A stretch of 64,000 nucleotides of DNA from Catonia carolina. Taxonomy: Eukaryota; Arthropoda; Insecta; Hemiptera; Achilidae. This document shows positions 10,290 to 20,770 of the stretch, piece after piece. Every line of letters begins with the position of its first letter. The first letter of the stretch is position 1. The translations under genes were made by a program, and so were the position numbers. The stretch is taken from NCBI GenBank assembly GCA_035578175.1, contig JAQMRL010000003.1, positions 23,088,419 through 23,152,418 on the forward strand, in the 5' to 3' direction. A model generated the notes under the pieces. The model ran no database searches and was not told where the DNA came from. It was given only the letters and a program-made list of their open reading frames with translations.

Positions 10290-11839
10290 GAAAACTCAGA
10301 CATAGTCTGCCAAAAAAAATAGAACCAAAAAAAAATATGAGACATCAACATCACCACAGGCAGACAGGAATCCAATCAAAAACAACAACACAATTCAACA
10401 ACTTACAACAGTATCAGAAAAGAAATAACCAGGTAAAACACGACTGACTAACAGGATGTAAACATTAACGCCAAAACAAAAACTTAAAAAAAAATTTAAA
10501 TTCGCAAGATAATTCACAAAGATTTAATTCTATAAAATCAAAATTCAGAACACCAAATAGAAAGATTAATAACGCTACTTTAATTTACAAACAATTACTG
10601 TAATTAAAACAAACTATGCACCCATTCAATACAAGTTTTCAAGTCAACAAAACTACCATAGGTGAAATATAACACAATGTAAACAAACCAACCTAACCTA
10701 AAACATTTTGACAAAATGACCAAAATTCGACAGCAAACTACCATAATGACAACAAATAATATACGAACAAAATTAACACAAAACAAAATTTGCAAATCAG
10801 CACCTGCTGAGAGATAACACAATGAATCAACTAAAAATTTCTTGGAGACAACCACCTCCTTACAAACATAAACAAAATTACTTCTTAATAACCATAAAAT
10901 TCTAAAACCTTAATATTAAGAATAGTACAAAACTTATCAAAACAGATATTTACACAATTCGAAAGATCTTTCTGACATATAGGCCTATATTAACGTTTTA
11001 CCAAGGAAGGATCCTAAGTAGGGCCTCACTATGGCCAAACAAATAAAGATAAACTTGAAAACTCCGCCCAACATAACTCATTCAATCGAATTTGAGACGA
11101 ATAAGGGCCACCAGAACAAACAAGACAAAACACAAACATTGTCTTCAACAGAATCACATATCCAGGATAGTTACACGTCTGTAACTTAATATAACCACAA
11201 ATTACTCACTTGCTCAGAACTACATGCTGTAGACGAGTTAAACAAATCCACAATACCTCACTAACGCAATACTTCAGACACAATACATCGATAACCCAAC
11301 TCAACATAATCTTTTATGTTGTAATCACTTCATAACATCACCACAAATCTCGATTTATAACACGGGTCATCTGGGAAACTTCACAATAAAAGAAAACCGA
11401 AAAGGACTCTCACGAGAAACAATCCTAATCAAAATAATTAAACAACACAAGAGATAATGTCAGCGGACACTAACTCCTAGTATGTGAAACTCTAGTTCAA
11501 ACACCGCCTAGCTAAAGAAAGAGTAAAAAACTAAAGAGACACGATCGAGATATCCACCCGGCCGGAATAGATACTCAAATAAACCTAACTTTTCCCAGAT
11601 TAACACAACTCAAGAACCACATTACACATCCGGATAAAACAATCAGCATAATAATAGTAACACTTGATTACATAATAATCAACTTAGTCTCAACTACACC
11701 AACAACTTACCTCCACAAAGTACAACACAATAAGCAGAATAATGTTCGAATTTCAAACAATAACACCAAAAAAAAATATCAATAAACATACTATAACACT
11801 AAACACAATAGTGTGCCAGAAAAGAAAAACCAGCAACTT
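10290..11839 (-). other. Gypsy element 3' non-coding region between pol and 3' LTR
   Basis: This 1.55 kb stretch sits where env is found in errantivirus-like elements. It is A/C-rich on the plus strand. The only frames are short: an 83-aa hydrophobic minus frame (10604-10855, GTG start) and a 73-aa plus frame (10226-10447) that overlaps the LTR. Neither has glycoprotein features such as a furin site, a cysteine pattern or a signal peptide-plus-anchor layout. I therefore read it as a long 3' untranslated region or the remains of a lost gene. Confidence 0.6.
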
Positions 11840-14800
11840 TTATGCTTTCTTCAATTGAGAAACATGAGCTTTCCTGTAAACGCCCGTAGCAGGATCCAAT
11901 AATTTTACATTAACAGGGGACGACCATTGATCAATCACAAAAGGACCACACCAACGGAACATGAGCTTAGCAGCTCTCTGATCAATTTTTTTACTAAGAG
12001 GGTGAGTGCGTAACATCACCCTATCACCAGTTTTAAACAAAACAGGTTGGCGATATTTATCATAACCCTTTTTATATTTATTCCAGGCCTTGTACAAGTT
12101 ATTTTTAATTTCTAACCAATTCCTCCTAGTTACAGAAACATTCTCCTCAGGCAACACATCTTTAATGTTCCAAACATTGCTCAATGGGCAATTAGGTTTG
12201 TAACGGAACATAACCTCAAACGGAGTGAACCTACTACTCTCATGTTTGGCCAAGTTAAAAGCCAAAGGCAACCAGTGAAGACTTTCATCCCATCTATTCT
12301 GCGATTCAGCATGAAACGCAATTAAAGCAGCTTTTAAATTACGGTTAACACGTTCAGCATGAGAGCCTTTAGGATAATAAGGAGTTTGACGAACATGAAA
12401 AATGCCCTGATTAAAACAAAAATTTTTAAAAATTTTAGAAGTGAATTGAGTAGCGTTATCAGAAACTATAATTTTTGGAAGACCAAAGTTAACAAAAATT
12501 TCTTTTAATTTCTTAATAGTAATTAAAGACGTAGAATCTCGAACAGGAAATAACCAAACAAATTTAGAAAAAGCATCTACACAAGTAAGAATATACGTAT
12601 TTCCATTTTTAGTACGAGGTAATTTACCTACATAGTCAATGAATATTTTCTCCATAGGGGCAGTAGCAATATTAGAAGCCATAAATCCAACATTTAATTT
12701 TTGGGCCGGTTTACTCAAAGAACATAAATTACAAGCAGCTACACGAGCAGTCACATCAGACACTAAATTCTTCCAAGTGAAATAACATTTAATTTTGTTA
12801 ATAGTTTTAAAAATCCCCAAATGGGCGCCGAAATTAGACTCGTGATAATATTTAAATATCATGGGAATTAGGGCAGAAGGAACCACAATTTTATTAGAAC
12901 GAGAATTGCAACTTTTATATACCAAAACACCTTTCGAAAGACTGTACCTCATAACAGGATTACCATTTTTTAATTCGGCAATAATAGGGCTTAAAATTTC
13001 GTCCTCACATTGAAATTTGGTCAACTGATCAAATGACACCGGAAAGTCAGATAAAATAACATAACTGAAGGGATTCTCAGAAGACACCACATTATTAAAA
13101 TTACAGCCATTACCAGGAGCAATATTATTGTTACTATCAACATTACAATTTGAAGAAGAATTTTCGAACATTCTCGACAAGGTGTCAGCTACAACATTTT
13201 GAGTGCCACGAATATGTTGGACATCAAACTGAAAAGACATAATACGGATGACCCAACGACCAATTCTACCTAACTGACGGGGATGATTTAGAAGCCAAGA
13301 TAAAGCTTGGTTATCAGTGAGTAACAAGAAACGACTATGTTCTAAATAAGTTCTAAATTTTTCAATCCCAAAAATCACAGCAAGACATTCCAATTCAAAA
13401 GCAGAATATTTACGTTCTAAATCGTTAAGCGTACGAGAAGAATAAGCTACAGGTAGCAAAATACCTTCAGATTCCTGTGATAAAACAGCCGATAAACCAG
13501 TAGAACTAGCATCTGTTTGGAGGATAAACTTTTTATTAAAATCGGGTATAGCAAGTACAGGGGGATTGGAAATCTTTTCTTTAATAGCCTCAAAGGCTTT
13601 TTGTTGTTCAGATTTCCACTCAAATTTCACATTTTTCTTACGGAGTTTATTTAATGGGGCAGCCAAATCAGAAAAATTAGGAATAAATTTATGAAAATAG
13701 TTCGCCATACCTAAATATCTAGCAATACCTTTGACATCACGCGGAACAGGAAACTTACTAATAGACTTGGTTCTCTCAGGATCAATCTGAATTTTATTAA
13801 AAGAAACTAAATGTCCCAAAAATGAAATCGAAGACGCAGCAAACTGAACCTTTTGAGGATTAACTGTAAGACCAGCCTTACCCAATCGATCCAAAACAAT
13901 TTTGATATGACGAAGATGATCATCAAAGTTTTCGGAATAAATAACAAGATCGTCTAAATAATTAATAAGGAATTTAAATTTAACATCGTGGAAAATCTGT
14001 TCCATGAGACGAGATAAACATTGTCCTCCAACTGCTAATCCAAAAGGTACTCGTTTAAATTGAAATAAATTAAAAGGAGTACAAAAACTTGTCAATGCTT
14101 TCGAAGACTCAGATAACTTAATTTGATGATAGGCAGAATTTAAATCGAATGTGGTAAAGAATTTGGCACGATGAAACCAATCGAAACACGTGTGAATAGA
14201 AGGTAAAGGGGTAGAATCAATTTCAATATTCTGGTTTAACTTACGATAATCAATAACAAGGCGAAAATCATTATCAGGTTTGGGTACCAAAAAACAGGGA
14301 CTAGAATACTCCGAAACAGAAGGCTCAATAACATCACTTTTAATCAACTCATCAATTTTTTTACGAAGAAATTTCATTTTCAAGGGATTTAATTGGTACG
14401 GATGGGATTTAACAACTACATCAGATTTTAAACGTATCTGGTATTCAGTTTTATTCGTTAAACCTAACTTTTTGGTTAACACATGAGGAAACTTGTTTAA
14501 TACAAAGTATAACTTATCCTGTTGGCTCTTAGAAAGATGAGATAAAGAAATTTCAGAATAAGAACCATTTTTGACATTAGAAACATTAACACCATTCTCC
14601 ACAACATTAGTATGAATAAAAGGAATTTTTACCTTGGGAGAGAATTTAAAATAACAAATTTTAGAATTAAGATCAGGAACCAATTGTGACATTTTGATAA
14701 AATCAATACCAAGAATAATTTCTCCAGGAATAGAATCAGCAATCAAAAAGGTAAATCTCCACGAAAATTTATCAACAATTACTTTTAGATCAATAGAATG

Positions 14801-15124
14801 TTTAATTACCAATTTAGACGAGTTAGCAGTAACACAATCTAACCTACAAGATTTTATCTCCACATTTTTCAGCGATAAAATTTTATTAACAACAGAAGAA
14901 TGAATAAAACTTCTACAGGAACCAGTATCTATTAAAGAACAAACATTTCCTTTTACGTTAGGAATTTTTACTTCAATTAAAGGATAAGACATATTATTTT
15001 TAGCAGGAATAGCACAAATCTTATTAAACTTTCTTTTTCTATACACGGAACCTTTACATTTATAATTACTTTTATGGGTAATTCTATTTTTCTTCGGGAC
15101 CCCAACTATCCCTCGGCAACCTAG
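11840..15124 (-). CDS. pol: Pol polyprotein (protease, RT, RNase H, integrase), made by -1 frameshift from gag
   Basis: From the GTG codon at 15046 the frame encodes 1068 residues. It is open for 26 further codons up to the slip site, where translation enters from gag, so it has no AUG of its own. Residue numbers from 15046: aspartic protease, SLIDTGSCRSF at 37-47 and IILGIDF at 110-116; reverse transcriptase, FTTFDLNSAYHQ (Asp 301) and NYLDDLVIYS (YLDD 363-366); RNase H, LQTDASSTG (Asp 512), FELE (Glu 551), LTDNQ (Asp 578), VADTLSR (Asp 621). Integrase follows with the zinc-binding His735, His742, Cys772, Cys775, then catalytic Asp804 (FIDYVG), Asp863 (VSDNATQF) and Glu898 (HAERVNRN). A GPF module (1034-1036) closes it, with no chromodomain after. 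All catalytic residues are present and there are no stops. The product copies the element RNA and inserts the cDNA. A 68-aa frame on the other strand is a shadow. Confidence 0.96.
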   Translation of the reverse strand, partial: LGCRGIVGVPKKNRITHKSNYKCKGSVYRKRKFNKICAIPAKNNMSYPLIEVKIPNVKGNVCSLIDTGSCRSFIHSSVVNKILSLKNVEIKSCRLDCVTANSSKLVIKHSIDLKVIVDKFSWRFTFLIADSIPGEIILGIDFIKMSQLVPDLNSKICYFKFSPKVKIPFIHTNVVENGVNVSNVKNGSYSEISLSHLSKSQQDKLYFVLNKFPHVLTKKLGLTNKTEYQIRLKSDVVVKSHPYQLNPLKMKFLRKKIDELIKSDVIEPSVSEYSSPCFLVPKPDNDFRLVIDYRKLNQNIEIDSTPLPSIHTCFDWFHRAKFFTTFDLNSAYHQIKLSESSKALTSFCTPFNLFQFKRVPFGLAVGGQCLSRLMEQIFHDVKFKFLINYLDDLVIYSENFDDHLRHIKIVLDRLGKAGLTVNPQKVQFAASSISFLGHLVSFNKIQIDPERTKSISKFPVPRDVKGIARYLGMANYFHKFIPNFSDLAAPLNKLRKKNVKFEWKSEQQKAFEAIKEKISNPPVLAIPDFNKKFILQTDASSTGLSAVLSQESEGILLPVAYSSRTLNDLERKYSAFELECLAVIFGIEKFRTYLEHSRFLLLTDNQALSWLLNHPRQLGRIGRWVIRIMSFQFDVQHIRGTQNVVADTLSRMFENSSSNCNVDSNNNIAPGNGCNFNNVVSSENPFSYVILSDFPVSFDQLTKFQCEDEILSPIIAELKNGNPVMRYSLSKGVLVYKSCNSRSNKIVVPSALIPMIFKYYHESNFGAHLGIFKTINKIKCYFTWKNLVSDVTARVAACNLCSLSKPAQKLNVGFMASNIATAPMEKIFIDYVGKLPRTKNGNTYILTCVDAFSKFVWLFPVRDSTSLITIKKLKEIFVNFGLPKIIVSDNATQFTSKIFKNFCFNQGIFHVRQTPYYPKGSHAERVNRNLKAALIAFHAESQNRWDESLHWLPLAFNLAKHESSRFTPFEVMFRYKPNCPLSNVWNIKDVLPEENVSVTRRNWLEIKNNLYKAWNKYKKGYDKYRQPVLFKTGDRVMLRTHPLSKKIDQRAAKLMFRWCGPFVIDQWSSPVNVKLLDPATGVYRKAHVSQLKKA

Positions 15125-16623
15125 TTTTTTGAACTATCGCCAGAATTTCTACACTGAGTAGCTATATGACCCTTTTTATTACATTTGAAACATACAAACT
15201 CTTTAAATTTAGAATTAACATTATTAAACTGAACAGTATTACGAGATCTATTATTATTATTATTGAATCTGGGTTGAAATGAAGGATTTACTTGTCGAGG
15301 ACCTGCAACAATTGCTCTAGGACCTATCGTAGGATTAAAACTCAGTAAAGGCCTTGGTCTATTATGCGAACGACCTGGGTTATTATAAAAAGATTCAAAA
15401 GCAGCCCTTTGCTGATCACAAAACAAAACATTCTGTGACTTAACACACAAACTTTCTAATTCAACAAAATTTCGAGGCTTAAAGGAAAATACAATTCTAG
15501 ACCGTTCTGCAGGATTTAAACCCTCAATAATAGTATCAACAATTTCTTCCTCAGATTTATTTAAACGCAGTATTCTCGCCGTTTCTTTAATTGACACCAT
15601 AAATTCAGAAAGTGTTTCTGAAGAAGACTGTAAACGATAAAATTTACTCAGAACAATATTAGCCAACAACCTATTAGGAATTAAAGAAAATATGACGTCC
15701 GCATGGAAGGTATCAAAATTAGACTGAACACGAAGGGCACAATTAACTTTATCGGCCAGAATTCCAGAAGTATACGGAAACAATAATTGTAAAACATGTG
15801 AATCAGAAATATTCAATGAATCCTTCAGATTAAAAGCACACTTAATAAACTCGAACAAGTCGGGCAACGATAATCCATTGGTCACCCTTAACTTAGATAG
15901 AAAATGAGCGGCCGGGTTAGGCATTTTCGCATACGGAGACGACACATTAACAAGACTAGGAACTACACTAGTTGAAGCGATAGGTTGAAAAACATTTTGT
16001 GAATAAGACAAAGCAGTATTAGTATGTCCAGGATTTACAGTGGTAAAATTAACATTCGGTAAAGGTGGAAATAATTCGTCAGTACTAACTACGTTATTAC
16101 TTTGGGCAGTACCCACAACATTGGTACTCGCAACAGTACTAACCACTAATGGAGTAGTGGAACGACTTGGGGGCTTACTTTGAGCTAAAAACACCTCAAA
16201 ACTCTCCATACTTTCTTTAATAGACGCAACCCAAAGACTAAAATCATTTTTATACTCACAATCAGGGTGTTCATTTAAGAACCAGCACAAAGAAGAGAGC
16301 CTATTGCTCAAATGGGCGTAACGTACCCGAATTTTTTTGGCTTCAGTGGTCGAACAAGCTACTTTATCATACTCGTTAATTTGATCAATAAACAAAGGAA
16401 TTTCAGAGTTAAAATATTCATATTCACCTTCGACGTCATAACCGTCAAAAACAGGAGACAGAATTTTGGCCTTATTCTTAATAGCCTGATTTAATTTAAT
16501 ACGGGCCTCTGCGACGTTTGCGGGAAACTCAATGTTTCTAATTTTAAATTCGAAAATTAGTTCACTTTTTACCAAACACTCCGGAACTACCGCCTTATAC
16601 GAAATCTCAGAAATGGATTCCAT
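15121..16623 (-). CDS. gag: Gag protein of the gypsy element
   Basis: The 500-residue capsid/nucleocapsid precursor starts at the ATG at 16623 (MESISEISYK). The frame is open 12 codons further up, but that stretch begins with TTG, so I prefer the first ATG. The central region (about residues 240-430, with NGLSLPDLFEFIKCAF and the FMVSIKETARIL block) has the helical look of a retroelement capsid. The C-terminus is basic and Asn/Arg-rich, followed by one CCHC zinc knuckle, CFKCNKKGHIATQC, at about 478-491. This is the nucleic-acid-binding motif that packages RNA. The stop is preceded directly by the A AAA AAC slip site, so most ribosomes should make Gag and a minority Gag-Pol. Ser/Thr/Pro-rich linker at about 150-240. 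No premature stops. Confidence 0.94.
   Translation of the reverse strand: MESISEISYKAVVPECLVKSELIFEFKIRNIEFPANVAEARIKLNQAIKNKAKILSPVFDGYDVEGEYEYFNSEIPLFIDQINEYDKVACSTTEAKKIRVRYAHLSNRLSSLCWFLNEHPDCEYKNDFSLWVASIKESMESFEVFLAQSKPPSRSTTPLVVSTVASTNVVGTAQSNNVVSTDELFPPLPNVNFTTVNPGHTNTALSYSQNVFQPIASTSVVPSLVNVSSPYAKMPNPAAHFLSKLRVTNGLSLPDLFEFIKCAFNLKDSLNISDSHVLQLLFPYTSGILADKVNCALRVQSNFDTFHADVIFSLIPNRLLANIVLSKFYRLQSSSETLSEFMVSIKETARILRLNKSEEEIVDTIIEGLNPAERSRIVFSFKPRNFVELESLCVKSQNVLFCDQQRAAFESFYNNPGRSHNRPRPLLSFNPTIGPRAIVAGPRQVNPSFQPRFNNNNNRSRNTVQFNNVNSKFKEFVCFKCNKKGHIATQCRNSGDSSKN
15124..15130 (-). promoter_or_regulatory. -1 ribosomal frameshift site A AAA AAC at the gag/pol junction
   Basis: Reading gag, the last codons are TCA AAA AAC TAG. 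The heptamer A AAA AAC is in the correct zero frame for X XXY YYZ slippage, and the gag stop follows at once (15121-15123). The pol frame is exactly -1 and stays open from CTA (15122-15124) onward. Just downstream a short stem GGGA/TCCC with a G-rich 9-base loop is possible on the sense strand. I could not fold it reliably. Confidence 0.8.
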
Positions 16624-17274
16624 TTCGAAATAATAAACTTGAAATATAAACACCAGCAAATTACGAAGTAAACACTACAGAAACACAATTCTAACCTCAA
16701 AACTAGCACTGACACTTTACCAAACAAACACAATTTTAAAATAGACAAATAAAATAATAAAATATATAACTGACCAATCTCCGGTAACAAACCCAAAACT
16801 TGACAGAGACAGCTGTGCCATAAGTTGTCAGCCACAACTCACAAACAGGACAAATGATCTCGGACACACCGTTCTCAAATTTGTAATAGAATGAGAGAAT
16901 TACAGCAGTTTTTTAGATTTACTTCTGAAACATTAAAATAAGATGTCAACACATAATCACATATACAAAATTTTAAATACATTAACTTACATAAACTCCC
17001 AAAGTAGTAAAATCTAAGAAGGTAAATATTAAAAAAAAACCAAACGCTACTGATTATTAACAATAAAACCAGAGAACCTAACCTATAAATACCTTTTTCA
17101 CTTAGTAAAAGAAAACATTACTGTTTTAAAACCTACACATACATAACCTATAAACCTTTACAACACAACATATGAGTATGTACTGTTTATAAAATTAACA
17201 TTATTGGAAAAATTTACTGTCAAGTGAAAATTTTTACTAAAAAGAAAAGAAAAGAAATTATTGGAAAAATTTAC
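16624..17274 (-). other. Leader between 5' LTR and gag
   Basis: Here a primer-binding site complementary to a tRNA 3' end (sense strand TGG...) should begin next to 17274. The sense sequence instead starts GTAAATTTTTCC. The 19-base block TTATTGGAAAAATTTACTG occurs twice (17201-17219 and 17258-17276, overlapping the LTR edge), separated by an A/G-rich 38-base spacer. No standard primer site is visible. Short frames here have no motifs. Confidence 0.6.
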
Positions 17275-19034
17275 TGAACCGTGCTTCCTTTTATAACCTA
17301 TTGAAAACCTAACACTGAATTGGTCCAGAACTTTCATTCTGGAAAAGGATTTCCAGAAATGAGATAATCACCTTAAAAACTAGACACTTTGGGAGAAAAG
17401 AAAATAAAAATAAAAACTTTTATGTTGTTGACAAAAATTTACTGAATGAAATGTAAGTTTTTAAAAATAATACAAATAAGCGAAGCTACTTTGCAGGATC
17501 CAGCAAATAGAAAATGATAATTAAGACCATATATAAATTTATGTTAACAAACTTAAGTGTTCATCAAAACAAAATAAAATTAAATATAAATTCAATTGTA
17601 CTTCCCATTTATAAGAAACACTGCTACGGAATATTGGGCAAATATACTCGTGTTAATCCATCCTCACGTCGGTTTCACATTCAATTCCTTGGTATACTTT
17701 TACAAGATTACAGTTGAATACATCTTAATTGATTTGAAAACATGAATACATTTCACTGAATATCCAAATACATTAATACATCTCAAATGGATTACTAAAT
17801 ACATCTCAATGGAATTGTGAATACATTTTTTTGGATTTGTGAATACATTCCTGAATACATTCTTGAATACATTTTTCTGAAACAACAAAACAGATTTCTG
17901 TACAAACAGAAATAAAAACACAACGGGTCTCCCCCCCCCCGGGACTCGCCTCTACTTTTTTTTTACAGATTAAAACCAAATACAATTAACATGATACAAG
18001 AGTTTACTAAAAAAAATCTCTCTCAGTCCATTACATTATAAGAACATTATTAAGGGCACAATTTCCAAAGTGATAGCAGGATATTCTGTTTGGTAGGTCA
18101 AACATATCCAAGATTTAAGTTTACAAAATAATTTGCCAAAAGCAAAAACAAGACAAAACAAAAGATAATTTTCCCAAAAGGTACTTTACTTTAGATTATA
18201 GAAAATAGAAGACATCAGAAAACTTTACAATTTTATGACGCCATTACAGTATAAAAATAATAAACCAATTTTTTGAATTCAAATAACAACGAGATTCGTG
18301 TGTCCCAGAATCATAATCCTTCCCTACTTTCACAAGATAAAAGACAAAAACAATACACATATAACTTATTCAAAACAAAGGATTTCAACTCACCCAATAA
18401 TTTCCGCTGTGACGCGCACACGTAACAATAAGGAAGCAATCCAATAAATACTATCTCATGGTGAAATAACGCACAAAATTACTGCCAACAACATTTGAAG
18501 ATTATAATTAACAATTACGATACATTTAGGTCAAAATAAAGACAATATTAAATATACTGATACCACATTTTACTTAGCCTATGAAGGCATTAAACATTAA
18601 CTTTGTGCTTCTTCATCGGACGAGAGCTACAATACAACAGGGCTAACTAATAAGCAAGTTCCCCCAAACAAGGGGCTGAAGTGGATCACGCGATATAAAC
18701 CAACCAATGACAGCCTTCCAACAGATCATACGATGTCTGCTTACAACCAAAACAGCACGTACACACCCAAAGATGTTGACGACCTCAGACAAAGCAGGGT
18801 AGGAGGGGTAGAGCATATTCAAAACTGCCTACAAAGAAAATAATAAAATTCACCACCCTAATATTAACCGAACAGAAAAATCTAACATAACCATAGGGTC
18901 GAAAGCATTAGAAAGAAAAGAAAGAAATTACCAATAAAGAATCTACAAAATAAAGGAAATAAGTATTCGAGGAAAAATATAATGAAATATCTACTAAAAA
19001 AAATTAACTATAGAAAAACTACTTATACGTTACA
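17275..19034 (-). repeat. 5' LTR of the gypsy element (right on map), 1760 bp
   Basis: Nearly identical to 8516-10278. The only differences I found are C at 18614 in place of T and a C-run of 10 instead of 13. It should contain the promoter for the minus-strand genomic transcript. The AATACAT array lies at 17717-17872. Ends are TGTAACG...GGTTCA on the sense strand, followed to the right by the ATCA duplication. Confidence 0.93.
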
Positions 19035-19038
19035 ATCA

Positions 19039-20454
19039 ATAATCGAACTCATTCTAGTCTTGAAGATTCGTCAAACCTGAAGTTGTATGTCGACCAGGAC
19101 CTTCATTCCACTCTATTTTTTTCCGCATGACATTCTGAGAAGGTCAGTTGGCCATCTAAAATTGAGAAATAATTTTTAAAACTATCTACTTAAAATGTAA
19201 ATTTAATAAAACCATGTTCGTTTTTTTATATTTGTAAATTCCTATGGTTTTGAACGAAAAATATTCCCATTTACTTTTAAATTTAAGAAGAAGAAGGAGG
19301 AGAAAGGAGAAAGAAGAATAAGAAAAAGGAGAAGAATGGAAAAGAAAAAAAAGTAGAATTAGAAAGAGATCAGTAGTGTTTAAAACCAAAATAGTTAATA
19401 AAATAATAATTTTTATAAGTTTTTGTATGCGATTCTACGTAAATTCCATAAAATAACCAATTTTTTATTGATTTACAATTACATTTTAGTAAATACCGTA
19501 TTTATGATCTTGTATTTGTTGGCATTATTTCATTGAACTTCTGGTTGGAATGACCTCGGTTAAATTAATTAAATTAATAATATAACATAAAATATGCATA
19601 TATTCATTACTTATAACTTAATGGAAATTTCTATTATATCTTTGTATATTTCACTAATGAAAATGTACTTGTTTTATTGTACTACATTAATTTCGAAAAT
19701 TATTTCAATGCCTTTGAAACGTGTGGAAAAGCAACTTATTACGTTGTAATAAAATTGTAAAACTAGATGGTAAGTGTAATGTACAATGTTACCGACTTGT
19801 ATGTGTGCAGGATATTTCTTTCATTAACAAAATATATGTTGACAGGTTGCTGTAAGGAATATAAAAATATACAGAAATTATTATCTAGATATTATTAAAG
19901 CTCTTCAAGGTTTATATTACGTTTTAACAACTTTTAAATAAAATTATTTTGAAATAATGTTTTTGTACATTTAGTTTCTTTAATCCAATTTGACTGCAGA
20001 GCTATTTTTTTAATAAGTTATGTACAAGTCTATTTTTATTAAAAGATAAAAAAATAATTAAGGGAGCAAATTTTAATCTATTTTTTAAATTCAAAATAAT
20101 GAAATCAAGATAATTCATTAGATAATGACAAGGGTCTTCGACTGATAGGTTAGTTAATCTAACCTAATTTTCTAAATATAAATTATTTTGAGGTTTTTCA
20201 CATTGGTTTAACCTTTAATATTTCTTTGTTTTCCTTTTTTTATTAGTGATATTACTATAAATAACATACAACCAGAGACTATTGTAATAATTACACAAAT
20301 TATTTTGTACTTACAAATTTAAATACTAACTGGTTTAAATTAACGTTAATTACCAACTTATCAAATAATTTAACCTATAAGAAAAACCTCTGTTTTAGCA
20401 CATTTTTAGATGCACTATTTACACTCTAGTTTGCGTACTTCCTACCCTTCATCA
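19039..20454. other. A/T-rich stretch with a purine tract
   Basis: A roughly 70-base, almost pure purine run (GAA/GGA-rich) lies at 19284-19353. It could form a triplex and produces the 67-aa minus frame rich in Ser/Phe/Leu that is not a gene. Otherwise nothing recognised. Confidence 0.45.
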
Positions 20455-20770
20455 CCGGTACAGTCCATGGACTTCTAGCAGCTGGATTGCTATATTATAT
20501 GTTGTCGTGTCGGTATAATATTTCTTCGTGTCTTTTCGCAGATCTTCCAATCTCGTTCATGACGGTTTGTATCCGTAAGATCCGATGTAGATCAGCGTTC
20601 CTGAGGTACCAAGGAGCATCTCTAATGTTCCGCAGTAGGCCTACTTTATTATGGAAGCGTTGGATTATCTTAATATTTATTTGTACGTACAACTCCACAG
20701 CTAAATCGCGTAGATATCAATCTCCAGTTTGGTTGCAAAATGGTTTTTCTTTAATTAAAATTTTGTAACG
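20455..20770 (-). pseudogene. Jockey-type LINE reverse transcriptase, C-terminal relic
   Basis: On the minus strand the peptide contains IKIIQRFHNKVGLLRNIRDA, PWYLRNADLHR, TVMNEIGRSAKRHEE and YRHDN, then (after a small frameshift from a duplicated TATAATA) AIQLLEVHGLYR. This matches the well known segment after the RT domain of jockey-type non-LTR elements (QRFQNKVLR...APWY.RN.DLHRDL...KKHEERL..H.N..A.QLL). One in-frame stop lies upstream near 20727. The catalytic RT motifs and the endonuclease are absent. Frames on the opposite strand (20487-20768) are shadows. Confidence 0.75.

Larger units (their letters stand above)
8516..19034 (-). mobile_element. Complete young Ty3/gypsy LTR retrotransposon (10,519 bp)
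   Basis: The element lies on the minus strand in the order right LTR (5' LTR, 17275-19034), leader, gag, pol, 3' non-coding region, polypurine tract, left LTR (3' LTR, 8516-10278). LTRs start TGTAACG and end GGTTCA on the sense strand. The 4-bp target duplication is ATCA (8512-8515 and 19035-19038). Reading the two LTRs against each other I found one substitution (T at 9858, C at 18614) and a C-run of 13 versus 10 (about 9172-9184 and 17931-17940). Gag and pol are uninterrupted. Protease, RT, RNase H, integrase order places it in Ty3/gypsy (Metaviridae-type). No envelope gene is recognisable. It is a very recent insertion and may still be active. Confidence 0.95.

Noticed and set aside
10604..10855. 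83-aa hydrophobic frame in the env position of the gypsy element
   Set aside because: It starts at GTG and has no glycoprotein motif, cleavage site or cysteine pattern. The length is within chance expectation for this composition.
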